Source: Hexactinellida sp. DTS-2022 (taxonomy: Eukaryota > Porifera > Hexactinellida). Taken from it: DNA of 64,000 nt. This document shows positions 30,001-40,913 of the stretch, in pieces (position 1 is the stretch's first letter; every line of letters begins with the position of its first letter). The stretch lies in assembly GCA_028753945.1 (NCBI GenBank), contig JAPNXP010000008.1, positions 124,001 through 188,000 on the forward strand, given 5' to 3'. A model generated the notes under the pieces. That model ran no database searches. It was not told where the DNA came from and saw only the letters and a list, made by a program, of their open reading frames with translations. Both the position numbers and the translations under genes were made by a program.

Positions 30001-33000
30001 TCAAATCCTTTTCAATACAAATAACATTGGTTACTACGAATTTCAGATAAGGCGAATGTCTCTAGATTAACCGTATTATTAAACATTGTATCCACTGACA
30101 GTCACAATACTGTTATTAGTCAACTAAGGTTATAACTGGATACGTGACTCTAGGGCTCAAAAGGTTCTAAGGGAGAGCAAGGAGACGTGGGTCAGTTGGG
30201 CCCCGAGGGTCTACAGGGTCCCACCGGCGTGTCAGGCAGCAGGGGGCCCTCTGGAGAGAGGGGATCTTCTGGGGACCAGGGGTCCAGGGGCTCACCAGGA
30301 ACTCCAGGTAAGTATAGCCTAATCCCGCTTATATATATACAGGTGTTATAATATGTACGTAGAGCAGAATTCCAGATAAATTAGACATCACACTTTTGGA
30401 CTATTTTTGAATAGAAAAGATTGTATGTCACACATTGGTTGAACCAGCTCCTTGGAAACGTTTATTAAACAAGTTTGTAGACATTCGAAACCGTTTTTCT
30501 AACCAATTCTTTGTATGGAAATAATGTAAGAAAAATCCGATAGTTAGAATAAACCGATTGAAAATAAAACAAAACTGGAATTTCTTACACATCTAGAATA
30601 CATAGTTAGTTAGAAAAATCCGATTAGTTAGGAAAACCGGTTTTGACTGTACGTATACATACTACATAGTTGTGTTCGCTTATTATGAAGTGTCTCTATT
30701 GTGAACACAATTTTTGGTCCCTTGAATGTTCACAATAAAATAACCTGACTGCAACTGTACACACTTGCGATTAATGGGAAAACCGGTTTCGACTGTATTG
30801 CTAATTGAATCTTCATCCTAAACCAACTAACTATACATTGCTGTTAATGCTACCTATCCTATCTTAACAGGAGCGCCCGGAGAGCCGGGTTCTTTGGGCA
30901 GAACAGGGTCCCAGGGCTCTGCTGGAGAGACAGGGGGCGACGGGAGAGATGGGAACGACGGACAGAAGGGAAGGAAGGGTAGACAGGGAGTATCCGGACA
31001 AGTAGGCGCTAATGGGGCCAGGGTAAGTACTGTTATACTGTATATGCATAGGAGATATCATACATTGAATTCTGCCTGACAGTAGAATATGTTTATAACA
31101 GGGACTAGTAAGTACTGCTATATATGTATAGGAGATATCATACATTGAATTATGCATGTACATTTGTATGTACAGTAGAATCTGTTAATAACAGGGACTA
31201 GAAGTACTGTTACATATAGAAGATATATATATATATACATTGAATTATGCCTGTACAATATGCATGTACATTTGTTTGTACAGTAGAACCGGTTAATGAA
31301 TTAGTGAATGAATGAATGAATGAATGAATGAATTATTTACAGTAGATAACGGATATAGGAATATTCTACTGGAAAACGGTTGCAATTTAGTATACCGGTA
31401 TACCCTATATAATTTATGCTGGTCATAATAACATTACAGTATATACAGTTCCCGACGATGTTCTTATAACCGGCATCCACTGTATAATATGCTTGTATTC
31501 ATTGTATTCATTGCATTTTCTCCCAGGGCCCAAGTGGACCACCAGGAAAGGACGGTAGAAACGGAGAGGTCGGATCGAGAGGGTCACAGGGTCGTCAGGG
31601 TAGCGCTGGAGGTCAAGGTTCATCCGGCGACAGCGGAGACAGGGGTGCACAAGGTTCCCCCGGACCCCCCGGCCCCCCAGGATCCTCAGGGAGGTCTGGT
31701 GGCTCTGGAAACCCAGGTACCCCGGGTATCAACGGACAGAGAGGTAACCCCGGACCCCCGGGTCAAGGCGGGCAAGTGGTAAGTGATATATGCACTTTAT
31801 ATGCTAGTTTGTAGAGTTAATAGTGTTCTTATAGGCGAATAATTGAGATTTTCGGAAAATACTTTTAATTAAGTTTTAAAACTTGAGTAATCTGTGAATT
31901 ATTTGTAAAACATGAGTACATTCGGAAGTTCTAGTAGTATATTTAGTGATTTATTTATTAATTAGTAAATAGTTTTAGTAGCTTTGGATTTTTTTAAAAT
32001 TACAGTCAACTGTAACCCTAAATTATTGTAACACTTATTATAGCCAGTATTCACACTTTTCTATGAAAGTCTGTAATTTCTTATAAACCCCTTGTTATAT
32101 AACATAGCATTTATATACCTTGTATTGACTAGGGATCCCTTGGAGCCCCAGGTCCTAACGGTCCGACAGGATTACAAGGAGAGACAGGACAGCCAGGAGC
32201 TGCTGGCGCTCAGGGAGTAGGGGGGCCAGCGGGACAGGCTGTGAGTTTGTTATGTTAATTGTGTAGTTATTGTTTGTTTGTTTGTTTGTTTGTTTGTTTG
32301 TTTGTTTGTTTGTTTATTTACTCGTTTGTTATTTTTAATAACCTGTTTATTTACTTGTTTATTGATATACAGTCGAAACCCATTTTTCTAACTACGTAAC
32401 TACTTTTTCTAATTGTGTAAGAAATTCGAATTTTGTTGTATTTTCAATCGGTTTATTCTCTCTATTGGATTTTTCTTACTATATTTCCATGCAAAGAATT
32501 GGTTAGGAAAAACCGGTTTTGACTGTATCTGTTTATTACTTGTTTACTTATATCCCTGTTTATTGACTTGTTTACTTATATCCTGTTTGTTTAGGGAAAC
32601 CAAGGTGGTCAGGGGTTGAAGGGAGGTCGCGGAGAATCGGGACTGCAGGGGGAACAGGGTCTCAACGGAGACCAAGGCGTAGACGGACCCCCGGGCCTGC
32701 CAGGGTCCCCGGGGCTGCCAGGCTCAGGCGGGCCACAGGGAGACTCCGGTGATAACGTAAGTACCAGTATAAGATTAGTATAGATATTGGATAGTTAGTA
32801 TAAGTGTAACCTTAGTATAGAGATTAGTATAGTAAGTAGCAGTATAACATTAGTATTAGTATAGAGATTGGTTAAGTATAAGTATAATATTAGTAATGAG
32901 ATTAGTTAGTGAGTATAAGTAGTATACATTATTAATACTCTAAATTACGCTCCATTTACACTATAAATTTTACTCGATTTACTCATAAATTGTACTCTAT

Positions 33001-36000
33001 TTACACTATGAATTATACTCGATTTATACTAAAAATATACTCTATATACGCTCTAAGTTACACTCCATTACACTATACATTATACTCTATGTACACTATA
33101 ACTTATACTCTATTACACCTAGGGTGCAACCGGGGCCACTGGCAACGACGGGTCCCAGGGCAGTCAGGGAGACCGCGGTCCCCCTGGAGACGCAGGTTCT
33201 GTCGGAGAGGGAGGAGCCGGCGGACAGAAGGGAGAGGTAGGATCTCCGGGACTGGGCGGTATCCCAGGTTAGTCAGCAACAGTCGATTGTCAATGTAGTA
33301 GTTATTCTAATAGAAAACGTAGTAGTAATTCTAAGAGAAAGTATTGGCATTATAGTAAAGAACAGTCATTTATCAATGTAGTATAGTAGTAGCAGAGGAA
33401 ATTCAATGTAACGAGATTTGTAGGCTAATAATATACTATGCAGTAGATATCGGATATAAGAACACCGGTTATAAGAACATACCGGATATCAGAACACTAT
33501 ATTGGAAAACGGTTGACATACACCCTGTATAATTTATGCCGGTTTATATAAGAACATTATATGCAGCGGCATCCACTATATAAAGATTGTTAGTTACCGT
33601 ATTGCTTCGAATAAGTGCCGGGTCAATAAAAATGGCATTTGTTTGTTAAAATTAAAGCACATTACTAGTTGATAACTGGAGTGTAATTACATTGATTTTG
33701 GCAACTTCGGTGTATACTGTCGCTGAGAAATTATAACCATTAGATCCTACCTAAATATTATTTTCTGGAATAAAAAAAATTCAAGATAAATTTTGCTCAC
33801 GAAAGTACTTGAGATTACATTTTGATTTCGGATTAACTTGTATTACTGTATACCTGTTTTATTAACTCTTGCTCTACAGGTCAGGACGGTCTCACTGGAG
33901 ACACCGGGGCAGGCGGCCCCCAGGGCTCCGCAGGAACAGACGGACAACAGGGGTCAATCGGATTACCCGGTAACGACGGTAGCCCAGGTTCTAACGGCCT
34001 CCCTGGCAATCCAGGCAGCAGAGGGGATGTGGGGTCCCCGGGCCCAGTGGGTAACTCTGGGGACAGCGGGGCTTCGGGAAATAACGGACAAGCTGTAAGT
34101 TCTTATAACTAGGCAGTTAATATAGCTAATATAGTATAGTTAGTTAGTTAGTTAGGATACTAGTTAATATACTAGTTCATTTATTTAATAAGTTACTATA
34201 GTTAGTATTGTTAATGTAGTTAGTATAGTCGAAACCGGTTTTCTAGACAATTCTTTGCATGGAAGTAAAGTAAGAAAATCTGATAGTTAGAATAAATCGA
34301 TTGAAAATATAACAAAATTGGAAATACATACTAGTTAGTTAGGAAAAAACGATTAGTTAGAAACCTGGTGTTAGAAAAACCCGGTTTCAACTGTAATTAG
34401 TAATGGAAATCAATGGACAATATCCGTTCAACAATTCAAAAATCACTAATTCGACCAAATTTATTTTTCCTTTAGTGTTAGAATTAACAGTTATAGGTTG
34501 TTGAGTTGAATATGTTCATTCCCATAGGGAGCGAGTGGACCACAAGGTCCGTTAGGGCCACAAGGCCCCGCCGGAGATCAGGGCCCGTCCGGAAACGCAG
34601 GCCCCCCCGGCCCACAAGGGCCCCCTGGACCCCAGGGGCTGAGAGGAGACACCGGACCTTCAGGGCTAGGTGGCGACTCAGGTGGCACAGGCGTTGGTGG
34701 TGGTGACGGAGAGAAAGGAGAGAAGGGAGGAAATGGAGATTTAGGGCCCCCGGGTAGCTTTGGGGAACAAGGAAACTCAGGAGATAGTGGACCCCCCGTG
34801 AGTATATTGTTTCAATTATTTGGGTGTGTTGTAAAATGTGTTTTTTCTTAAATTAGGGAAACTTGGCTTTTCGAACAATACGAAGTTAAAATAATTTAAT
34901 AATCGATTGTTATTTTGTCATTTGAATGGATTTTAAAGTTTGATTCAGCTCGAACAAAGAATCAGCGTTAATGACAGCATTGTTTAAATTTTTTGTAAAT
35001 TTCAGTTTAATTGGCCATACAGTAGTTCATTAGAAATTCCTTTGAAAAAAAAAATAGATGCCGGATATAAGAACATCAGTTATAAGAACATTATATGCAG
35101 TTCCCGACGAGTTCTTATAACCGGCATCCACTGTGCACAGCTAACTTTTTAGATTTTTCTAAAAATTATTATTATTAATATCCACCCACATTATAGGGAG
35201 CCCCCGGTGTCCAAGTAAATAATACTATTTCAGAGTAAAATATACCTGAATACAAAAAAACAGTAGATACCGTATATAAGAACATTATATGCAGTTCCCG
35301 ACGATGTTCTTATAACCGGGATCCACTGTGCACGCCTAAATTTTTAGATTTTTCTTAAATAATAATTATTATTATCGACCCACATAATAGGGAGCTCCCG
35401 GTGTCGGCGGTCCCGCCGGGCCCCCAGGCGGCCCCGGCTCGAGAGGAGAACAAGGATCAGTAGGAGATCAGGGCCAGCCAGGGCGTGACGGCTCCCCTGG
35501 ACAGAATGGGAACCCTGGTGCAGGTGGCACTCCTGGTGATGACGGTGCGAATGGTGAGAGAGGAGATCCAGGTTTAACTGGTGTTGATGGTTCACAGGGT
35601 AATGACGGATCAGCTGGTAATCCTGGGCCCCCAGGCACCTTAGGTCAACAAGGAACAGCTGTGAGTTTGTATACGTAAACCTGTTGTATAAATGGAAATA
35701 CTACAGTCCATATATTACGTATAGTACAGTAGAAACTCTTTAGTACGAACACGGTTAATACAAACACTATTTCATTCCCCTTCAAAGCTTTTTCAATACA
35801 CTTTGTATAGGTTATTACGAATTCTGGATAAGGCGAACACATTTTCACGGTCCCCTGGTGTTCGTACTAATGAGGTTCCATTATACATCTATAATACAAC
35901 TTTTTATACAACAAATGCAAATTCTTTCTACACATTGACTATTAATTAATTAAGTGGGGTCGACTGTATAATACAAGTTATGCAACTTACCACGAATACT

Positions 36001-39000
36001 ATTTACTCTACAACATTAACTATTATACAACTTATAACAACAAATACAATTACTCTACAACATTAACTATTATACAACTTATAACAACAAATACAATTTA
36101 CTCTACAACATTAACTATTATACAACTTATAACAACAAATACAATTACTCTACAACACTCCTAGGGTCCCCCAGGCGGCTCAGGTCCCCCCGGCCCAACC
36201 GGCCCATCAGGAGCACAAGGATCAGACGGACCCCCAGGTCTCCGAGGCAGTGACGGACCCCGTGGCGCATCAGGTAATTACTTGTTAATACCAATACAGT
36301 AGAACCTATATAATCAGGTACTTAGTTGTATAATACTTTACTATAGGTTACTTAGTGTTTCATATCTTAGTTGTTTGACACATAATTTATTGGATACGTA
36401 CAGTGAACTCCCGTTATAACGAATAGCGCTCAATCAATTCAGGAACACTTTCTCTTATAAGGAATATCAATACAGTAGAACCTGTATAATCCGGAATTCA
36501 GTTAAACGACATAATTTTTGTGTAGTGATAATATGTACGGTACCCGTTATTTGCAATTTTTTTGAAACTTTCAAAATCCAAAATTGCAGCCTGTGCCGAA
36601 AGTATTTCCCTTTGGAGGCACTACCAGTTACCCAACCACCAAATGTAGTGCCTCCAAAGGCAAATGCGTCGGCACAGGCTGCAATTTTGGATTTTTTATT
36701 AGTCCGTATCAAACTAGGATTTATCCAGGAATTTCTATGGCCAAAAAAAACATGGCACCAAATTAAGTGCCAACCCTGCACCTAAATGGAATCACAATGC
36801 AAGCACTTTTGCGCCTCAATCGATGCCTGGCTTGCACCTATATAAACCCCTGATTACGTATAATACCTACTATCCCCAATCCGCGTATTAACACTTATAA
36901 CAACAGGTACATCCGGACCCCCCGGCCCCCAGGGCTCATCAGGGGACCCCGGACAAAGCGGCTTACAGGGAGAATCTGGTAACGACGGTACGGACGGTCT
37001 CCCGGGTCTGAGTGGAGAGAGAGGAGCTCCTGGGTCCCCCGGTCTAACCGGACCAACTGGACCCACCGGTAGCAACGGTCCCCCCGGGCCCACTGGCAGC
37101 TCCGGAGAAGACGGACGGGCAGGCGTACTGGGACAACAGGGATCTGCTGGTTAGTTAAACCCCCCCGTGTATAAGCAAGGTATAAATAGTAGAAAACCCG
37201 TGTATGACCAAGGTATAATTATAAAGGTATACCTTGAATGATCAAGGTATAAATAGTAGAAAACCCGTGTATGACCAAGGTATAAATAGAAGGTATAAAT
37301 GTATGACCAGTATACATATATATAGAAAAAAAACACCCGTGTATGACCAAGGTATAAATAGAAAAAAAAACATGTATGACCAGGAAATACCATAATAATT
37401 CCTATCAGAAAACATAAATACAGTTAGGTCTGATTATTGTGAACAATTTTCGTCTGCTTAATATGAATTATTTTAATATGAACAAGCCCTATGGTCCCAA
37501 TTTAGCAACTTACATAGTGTTTCTATTAAGTTGAATTCGCTTATTATGAACACAATTTCTGGCCCTTGAATGTTCACGATAAAAGAACCTAACTGTATTG
37601 TATTATTCACTTGGGGTCAAAGGTATAAATAGATTTGACCCTACTTTCACTCCACTTTCACTCTAACATTCCTAGCCTTTAGAGTTAATTAACTAATTAT
37701 GTAATACACCCTTTAGGTCGTGACGGAGCTCCTGGAGCAAACGGAGCCAAAGGATCGGGCGGCGGTCGTGGCGACAAAGGTTCAAAGGGTAGCCAGGGCG
37801 ACAAAGGTTTCACCGGTTCCCAAGGAAACCCCGGAGGCGCTGGTCCTCAAGGCGACTCCGGAAATACCGGTCCTGCCGGCCCCTCTGGAAACTCCGGTTC
37901 TTCGGGTCGCGCGGGTCTGCCTGGGCGTGACGGAGAGAACGGACCCCCTGGACCCCCTGGCGGTCCTGGGCAAGCCGGACAGGCCTGTACCAATGGGAGA
38001 GACGGGTCCCCAGGCCCACAAGGAGCTCCTGGTGCTGCTGGTAAGTTTAAGACATTAAATTAAATTTATATTTATATTATATTTCAGGGATAAAAAATTT
38101 TATTGGCTTAGAGTTAATTCAATAAATATACATTCGCTTATAATGAAGTCTCTCTATTATGAACACAGTTTTTGGTTTAATTAAAATTAACTAAATTTCA
38201 AGGATTTATGATTTGTTTGATTTTTTCGGGAAATTTATATCATTAATGAACATAACTCAAATTGAATAAAAGCTATTCAATTGCTATGTATTTGCGTTGT
38301 GAATGAAAATTAATGATTTTTATCTTTTCGAGAAATCGAATAAAAGTTGTTGAATCTCTATTTGATACTGTAGTTTGTAATATTAATGGATTTTGCCATT
38401 TAGTAATACAGTGGAAGCCGCTTAATCGGGACGCCTCGGGAGTAGGAATTTAGTCCCGTTTATCCGGTTCTCCCGATTAACCGATATACTTTATACTATT
38501 TGATACGAATTGGTTTCCAAAGCCTCGTCCCGAATAACCGAATTTCCCGATTAAGCGGCTTCCACTGTAGTATAAATCAACATTATTTCTAATTTATTTC
38601 AAAAAATCATTCTTCTTCTATCCCTCCATTATTCTATTATTATTCCGTCACTAGGTGCCCCTGGCAGTTCTTCAGGCGGTGGTAGTAGGAAATACTCCAG
38701 CTCTCATATGGAATTCCATAACGGCCTACCCGTTGTCAGGTTAGTTTCTATATTGAATACAAACGGCAGTCGAAACCGGTTTTTTCTAACCAATTCTTTG
38801 TATGGAAATAAAATAAGAAAATCCGATAGTTAAAATAAACCGATTGAAAATAAACAAAATTGAAATTTTTACACATTTAGAATAATTAGTTATAAAAACC
38901 GGTTTCGACTGTAACTCAATTTATGGATTTATTTGTATACAGGAGTTGCGCAGATTGGTATCAAGACGAGTATATGACTGGTAGCAGAATTTCTATGAAA

Positions 39001-39916
39001 CAATATGCTTATTGCAATCCCAATGATGGTTCCACTTATGATACACTCGCTTGTTCGTGCGAAAGTGTGGAAATTGACACCAAGACCTCAGTTGTATTTT
39101 CATGCATGAACGGTTCAATAATTGGACAGGTGAGTAGTGTTATATTCCGCGATATACAATAACGAAATTGTAATTAACTGTTGTATTTATTCAGGAAAAT
39201 GATGGTACGATAATGTATAACCCAGAAGTTTCAACTCAAGTTCGATACCTTGGGACACTTTCTGATATCATGAAAATATCTGTACCGTGTGGATCTGGCA
39301 AGCCCAACCTGCCTGGGTATAATGTTGAAGTTTCGGAATGTAGATATGACCTTGAGGTTAGTTAACTTTAATTTATTTCTATTATTATCGATTTATTTTT
39401 GAATTTATCCAAGGAATTACTTAAATATTGCTAGCACCTTTTCTAATGTAATTTTTAGGGTTTTAAAAATCAAAAATTCATTTATTGAACCGGGATTTTA
39501 TATTAAAAGGTGTAAGTAAAATCTATTTATTCTAAAATGGTTAAATATATTAATTCCTCTAAAAATATGCCAATACAGTTGACTCCGCTTGATAGAGTCA
39601 TTTTGTTCCAGGGTAGTTTGACCCAATTAAGAGGATAAATATATTAACAAGTGATTCTATTAAGCGGAGTATACTGTACAGTGGTGTTCGCATAATAGCA
39701 AGTCGCATTTTGCACGAAATTTGCTTGCTAATAGCTGAACTTACTAGGTGAACACTGTCAATATTTTAATGTAATTTCCCATAGACGAGTATCCAAGAGA
39801 TCCTACTACAACCAAACTACCTTCAGACAAAGCTACCAATTGCCAATTTCCCGACTTCTCATCATTTGGACGTGAAGAGTGAAGTGTGCTTTGGTATAAG
39901 AATGTCACAGAAATAG
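26909..39916 (+). CDS. Fibrillar collagen 1 (336-triplet helix plus COLFI C-propeptide)
   Basis: Coding exons by my reading: 26909-27010, 27105-27149, 27607-27660, 27735-27788, 28104-28211, 28954-29052, 29503-29754, 30154-30307, 30871-31022, 31527-31778, 32133-32240, 32595-32756, 33123-33267, 33880-34094, 34528-34797, 35391-35660, 36165-36273, 36907-37149, 37717-38040, 38655-38739, 38943-39129, 39195-39356, 39785-39916. All phases agree, giving 1227 residues. A signal peptide ([19 protein letters not shown]) is followed by a very short N-propeptide with one Cys, 336 Gly-X-Y triplets with a single Gly-to-Cys break (37986), and a COLFI C-propeptide of about 190 residues with eight Cys. The C-propeptide ends [12 protein letters not shown], as fibrillar chains end in VCF. 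Many exons are 54, 108, 162 or 270 nt, the fibrillar 54-bp rule. It forms secreted trimers for matrix fibrils. Whether it makes homo- or heterotrimers with collagen 2 is unknown. Confidence 0.92.
27017..27076. repeat. GTT/TTG microsatellite in collagen 1 intron 1
   Basis: About 20 near-perfect trinucleotide repeats. They start seven bases after the exon 1 donor, so the repeat lies very close to the 5' splice site. Confidence 0.95.
27155..27590. repeat. AAAC/AAACA microsatellite filling collagen 1 intron 2
   Basis: A roughly 430-bp tract of AAAC, AACC and AAAT units. Its many open frames are artefacts of the repeat. Confidence 0.95.
27869..28024. mobile_element. MITE family E in collagen 1 intron
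   Basis: TACAGTAGAAACCGGTTTAT at the left, AAAACCGGTTTCAACTGTA at the right. Confidence 0.9.
28440..28953. repeat. 43-bp minisatellite whose unit contains the intron's own 3' splice site
   Basis: The block GCTGTAG|GGTCT (acceptor plus the first bases of exon 6) precedes 28477, 28536, 28610, 28653, 28696, 28739, 28782, 28825, 28868 and 28911, and then the real exon at 28954. From 28610 on the period is exactly 43 bp. Each unit reads about CTTATACTATACGTTCCTTA then TACTGTGTATATTGCTGTAG. One unit has GGTATT in place of GGTCTT. Confidence 0.95.
30479..30652. mobile_element. MITE family E in collagen 1 intron
   Basis: ACATTCGAAACCGTTTTTCTAA at the left, GGAAAACCGGTTTTGACTGTA at the right. A family F fragment follows at about 30663-30760. 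Confidence 0.85.
31338..31484. mobile_element. MITE family A in collagen 1 intron
   Basis: TACAGTAGATAACGGATATA at the left, TTATAACCGGCATCCACTGTA at the right. It is preceded by a TGAA microsatellite at about 31298-31330. Confidence 0.85.
32368..32527. mobile_element. MITE family E in collagen 1 intron
   Basis: TACAGTCGAAACCCATTTTT at the left, GAAAAACCGGTTTTGACTGTA at the right. It sits beside a TTTG microsatellite (32265-32318). Confidence 0.85.
33440..33579. mobile_element. MITE family A in collagen 1 intron
   Basis: GCAGTAGATATCGGATATAA at the left, GCAGCGGCATCCACTATA at the right. Confidence 0.8.
34224..34394. mobile_element. MITE family E in collagen 1 intron
   Basis: TATAGTCGAAACCGGTTTTC at the left, AACCCGGTTTCAACTGTA at the right. 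Confidence 0.85.
35055..35134. mobile_element. MITE family A, short copy, first of a duplicated block
   Basis: TAGATGCCGGATATAAGAAC to CCGGCATCCACTGTG. This copy and the one at 35261-35330 are parts of a local duplication that includes an acceptor and exon start. Confidence 0.8.
35135..35214 (+). repeat. Duplicated intron end and exon start; possible 18-nt exon
   Basis: 35127-35211 repeats 35323-35405: the MITE end, the TTTTTAGATTTTTCT block, the acceptor CCACATTATAG and the first 15 bases of the next exon (GGAGCYCCCGGTGTC). In the left copy the match ends in CAA|GTAAAT, so 35197-35214 is an in-phase 18-nt open segment (GAPGVQ) flanked by AG and GT. Leaving it out gives the helix exactly 336 triplets, so I treat it as not used. 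Confidence 0.75.
35261..35330. mobile_element. MITE family A, short copy, second of the duplicated block
   Basis: CAGTAGATACCGTATATAAG to TATAACCGGGATCCACTGTG. The interior is much reduced. Confidence 0.8.
35725..35884. mobile_element. MITE family B in collagen 1 intron
   Basis: TACAGTAGAAACTCTTTAGTAC at the left, TTCGTACTAATGAGGTTCCATTATA at the right. Confidence 0.85.
36000..36155. repeat. 46-bp tandem repeat before a collagen 1 exon
   Basis: About three copies of a unit containing ACTCTACAACATTAACTATT and ACAACTTATAACAACAAATA. The array runs to within ten bases of the acceptor at 36164. Confidence 0.85.
36571..36698. mobile_element. Palindromic element P, copy 2
   Basis: Same structure as 6845-6968: AATCCAAAATTGCAGCCTGT mirrored by GGCTGCAATTTTGGATT, with inner CCTTTGGAGGCACTAC / GTAGTGCCTCCAAAGG arms. 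Confidence 0.92.
37160..37390. repeat. Tandem repeat of about 30 bp in collagen 1 intron
   Basis: About six irregular copies of a unit around CCCGTGTATGACCAAGGTAT followed by AAATAG. It starts directly after the donor at 37150. Confidence 0.85.
37420..37597. mobile_element. MITE family F in collagen 1 intron
   Basis: TACAGTTAGGTCTGATTATTG at the left, AAAGAACCTAACTGTA at the right, with AACAAGCCCTATGGTCCCAA inside. This is the most complete family F copy. Confidence 0.9.
38407..38569. mobile_element. MITE family D2 (TACAGTGGAAGCCGCTTAATCGGGA) in collagen 1 intron
   Basis: TACAGTGGAAGCCGCTTAAT at the left, ATTAAGCGGCTTCCACTGTA at the right: an almost perfect 20-bp inverted end related to family D. 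Confidence 0.92.
38765..38913. mobile_element. MITE family E in collagen 1 intron
   Basis: GCAGTCGAAACCGGTTTTTT at the left, AAACCGGTTTCGACTGTA at the right. Its right end lies 29 bp from the C-propeptide exon at 38943. Confidence 0.85.
39574..39678. mobile_element. MITE family D in the last collagen 1 intron
   Basis: TACAGTTGACTCCGCTTGATAG at the left, TTAAGCGGAGTATACTGTA at the right. Confidence 0.85.
39675..39759. mobile_element. MITE family M, shortened, abutting a family D copy
   Basis: TGTACAGTGGTGTTCGCATAATAG at the left, TAGGTGAACACTGT at the right. It shares the TGTACAGT junction with the preceding family D element. Confidence 0.8.
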
Positions 39917-40913
39917 CCAACATGCCCCTATTAATAATCTAAATTAATTTAAACAAGTGGACATATTTTGGTTGTTTTCAACTGTAATTTTTGTAGTGTA
40001 TATTTGTTTATGTTTTTATTAACTGTGAACAATCGTTTGTTTGTATTCTAAGGCTTTACATTACTGGTATTTGTGTATTATATTATTCACTGTTTCTTAA
40101 CTACTATTTTGTAGATTCATTTTGTTGTTAGTATTTGTTTGTACCAGATGTAAATATTATGAAAAAATTGAATTAATTTTGACTAAAGGGATATTTAGAA
40201 CAAGGTAAATTCAGTAAATTACGGGCCTCAATTAAAAGTTCGTTCATATTAACAGAAAATTAATATAAATATACTAAAGTTGAGAGTTTAACTATAGTAA
40301 CATCGAAATATATGGAATTATAATTGCAAAGTACAATCTCTTATTGACATACCTTATGTCAGTCCATATAAACGGAACAGTGTAAATAATCAACTCTACA
40401 GTATTTACAGACATTATTTAGAACAATAAGTTATCACGAATATGGCAAACAAGGTTTAATTCTCCTAGCCTATACAAATGCATTAAGATTACTCCGGATA
40501 ATACGACCAATTTCCACGGTCCCCTGGTGTTCTTATTAACAAGAATCTACTGTCGATGATATATCTAAAAACAAACTATTTTAGTAAACTTTTTGTGAAA
40601 ACTTTTATTATTAATAAGTCCGTTTACTTTAACTGATTCTGCCAGTGTAAAACCTTAGTGCATTTTAAATTTTAAATTATAATTATTAGTAATACAGTCA
40701 AACCCGTTAATTCGAACTCTCAGAGGAAAAAAATCGATTTCGTCGATTTAATTAACGCATACAGATTATACAGTAGAACTTGCATAATCCGACATTTTTC
40801 CCTATCCAAACGGGTGTCGTATTAGACAGGTTCTACTGTATTCGAATAAACGAATGTTAACTATATAATAACAACTAAATAATCTCTCAAAAATAAATAA
40901 AATAGACAATTTA
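39917..40913. other. Collagen 1 3' UTR and CDC123 upstream region
   Basis: No gene. It contains a worn family B copy (about 40429-40554) and a nested pair of family H and family G elements (40693-40865) that ends about 50 bp before the CDC123 start. Confidence 0.6.
40693..40865. mobile_element. MITE family H interrupted by family G
   Basis: The family H ends TACAGTCAAACCCGTTAATTC and AATAAACGAATGTTAACTATA are split by a family G copy, TACAGTAGAACTTGCATAAT to GACAGGTTCTACTGTA (40769-40840). Family G is therefore the later arrival. Confidence 0.85.

Noticed and set aside
35197-35214. 18-nt segment as a regular collagen 1 exon
   Set aside because: It has AG/GT flanks and keeps phase, but the donor is weak, it is part of a duplication, and the helix is 336 triplets without it. 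Kept as a finding, not in the gene model.
36467-36785. Open frames on both strands across 36467-36785
   Set aside because: They translate the palindromic element P inside a collagen intron; the similarity to the frame at 6724 comes from the shared element.
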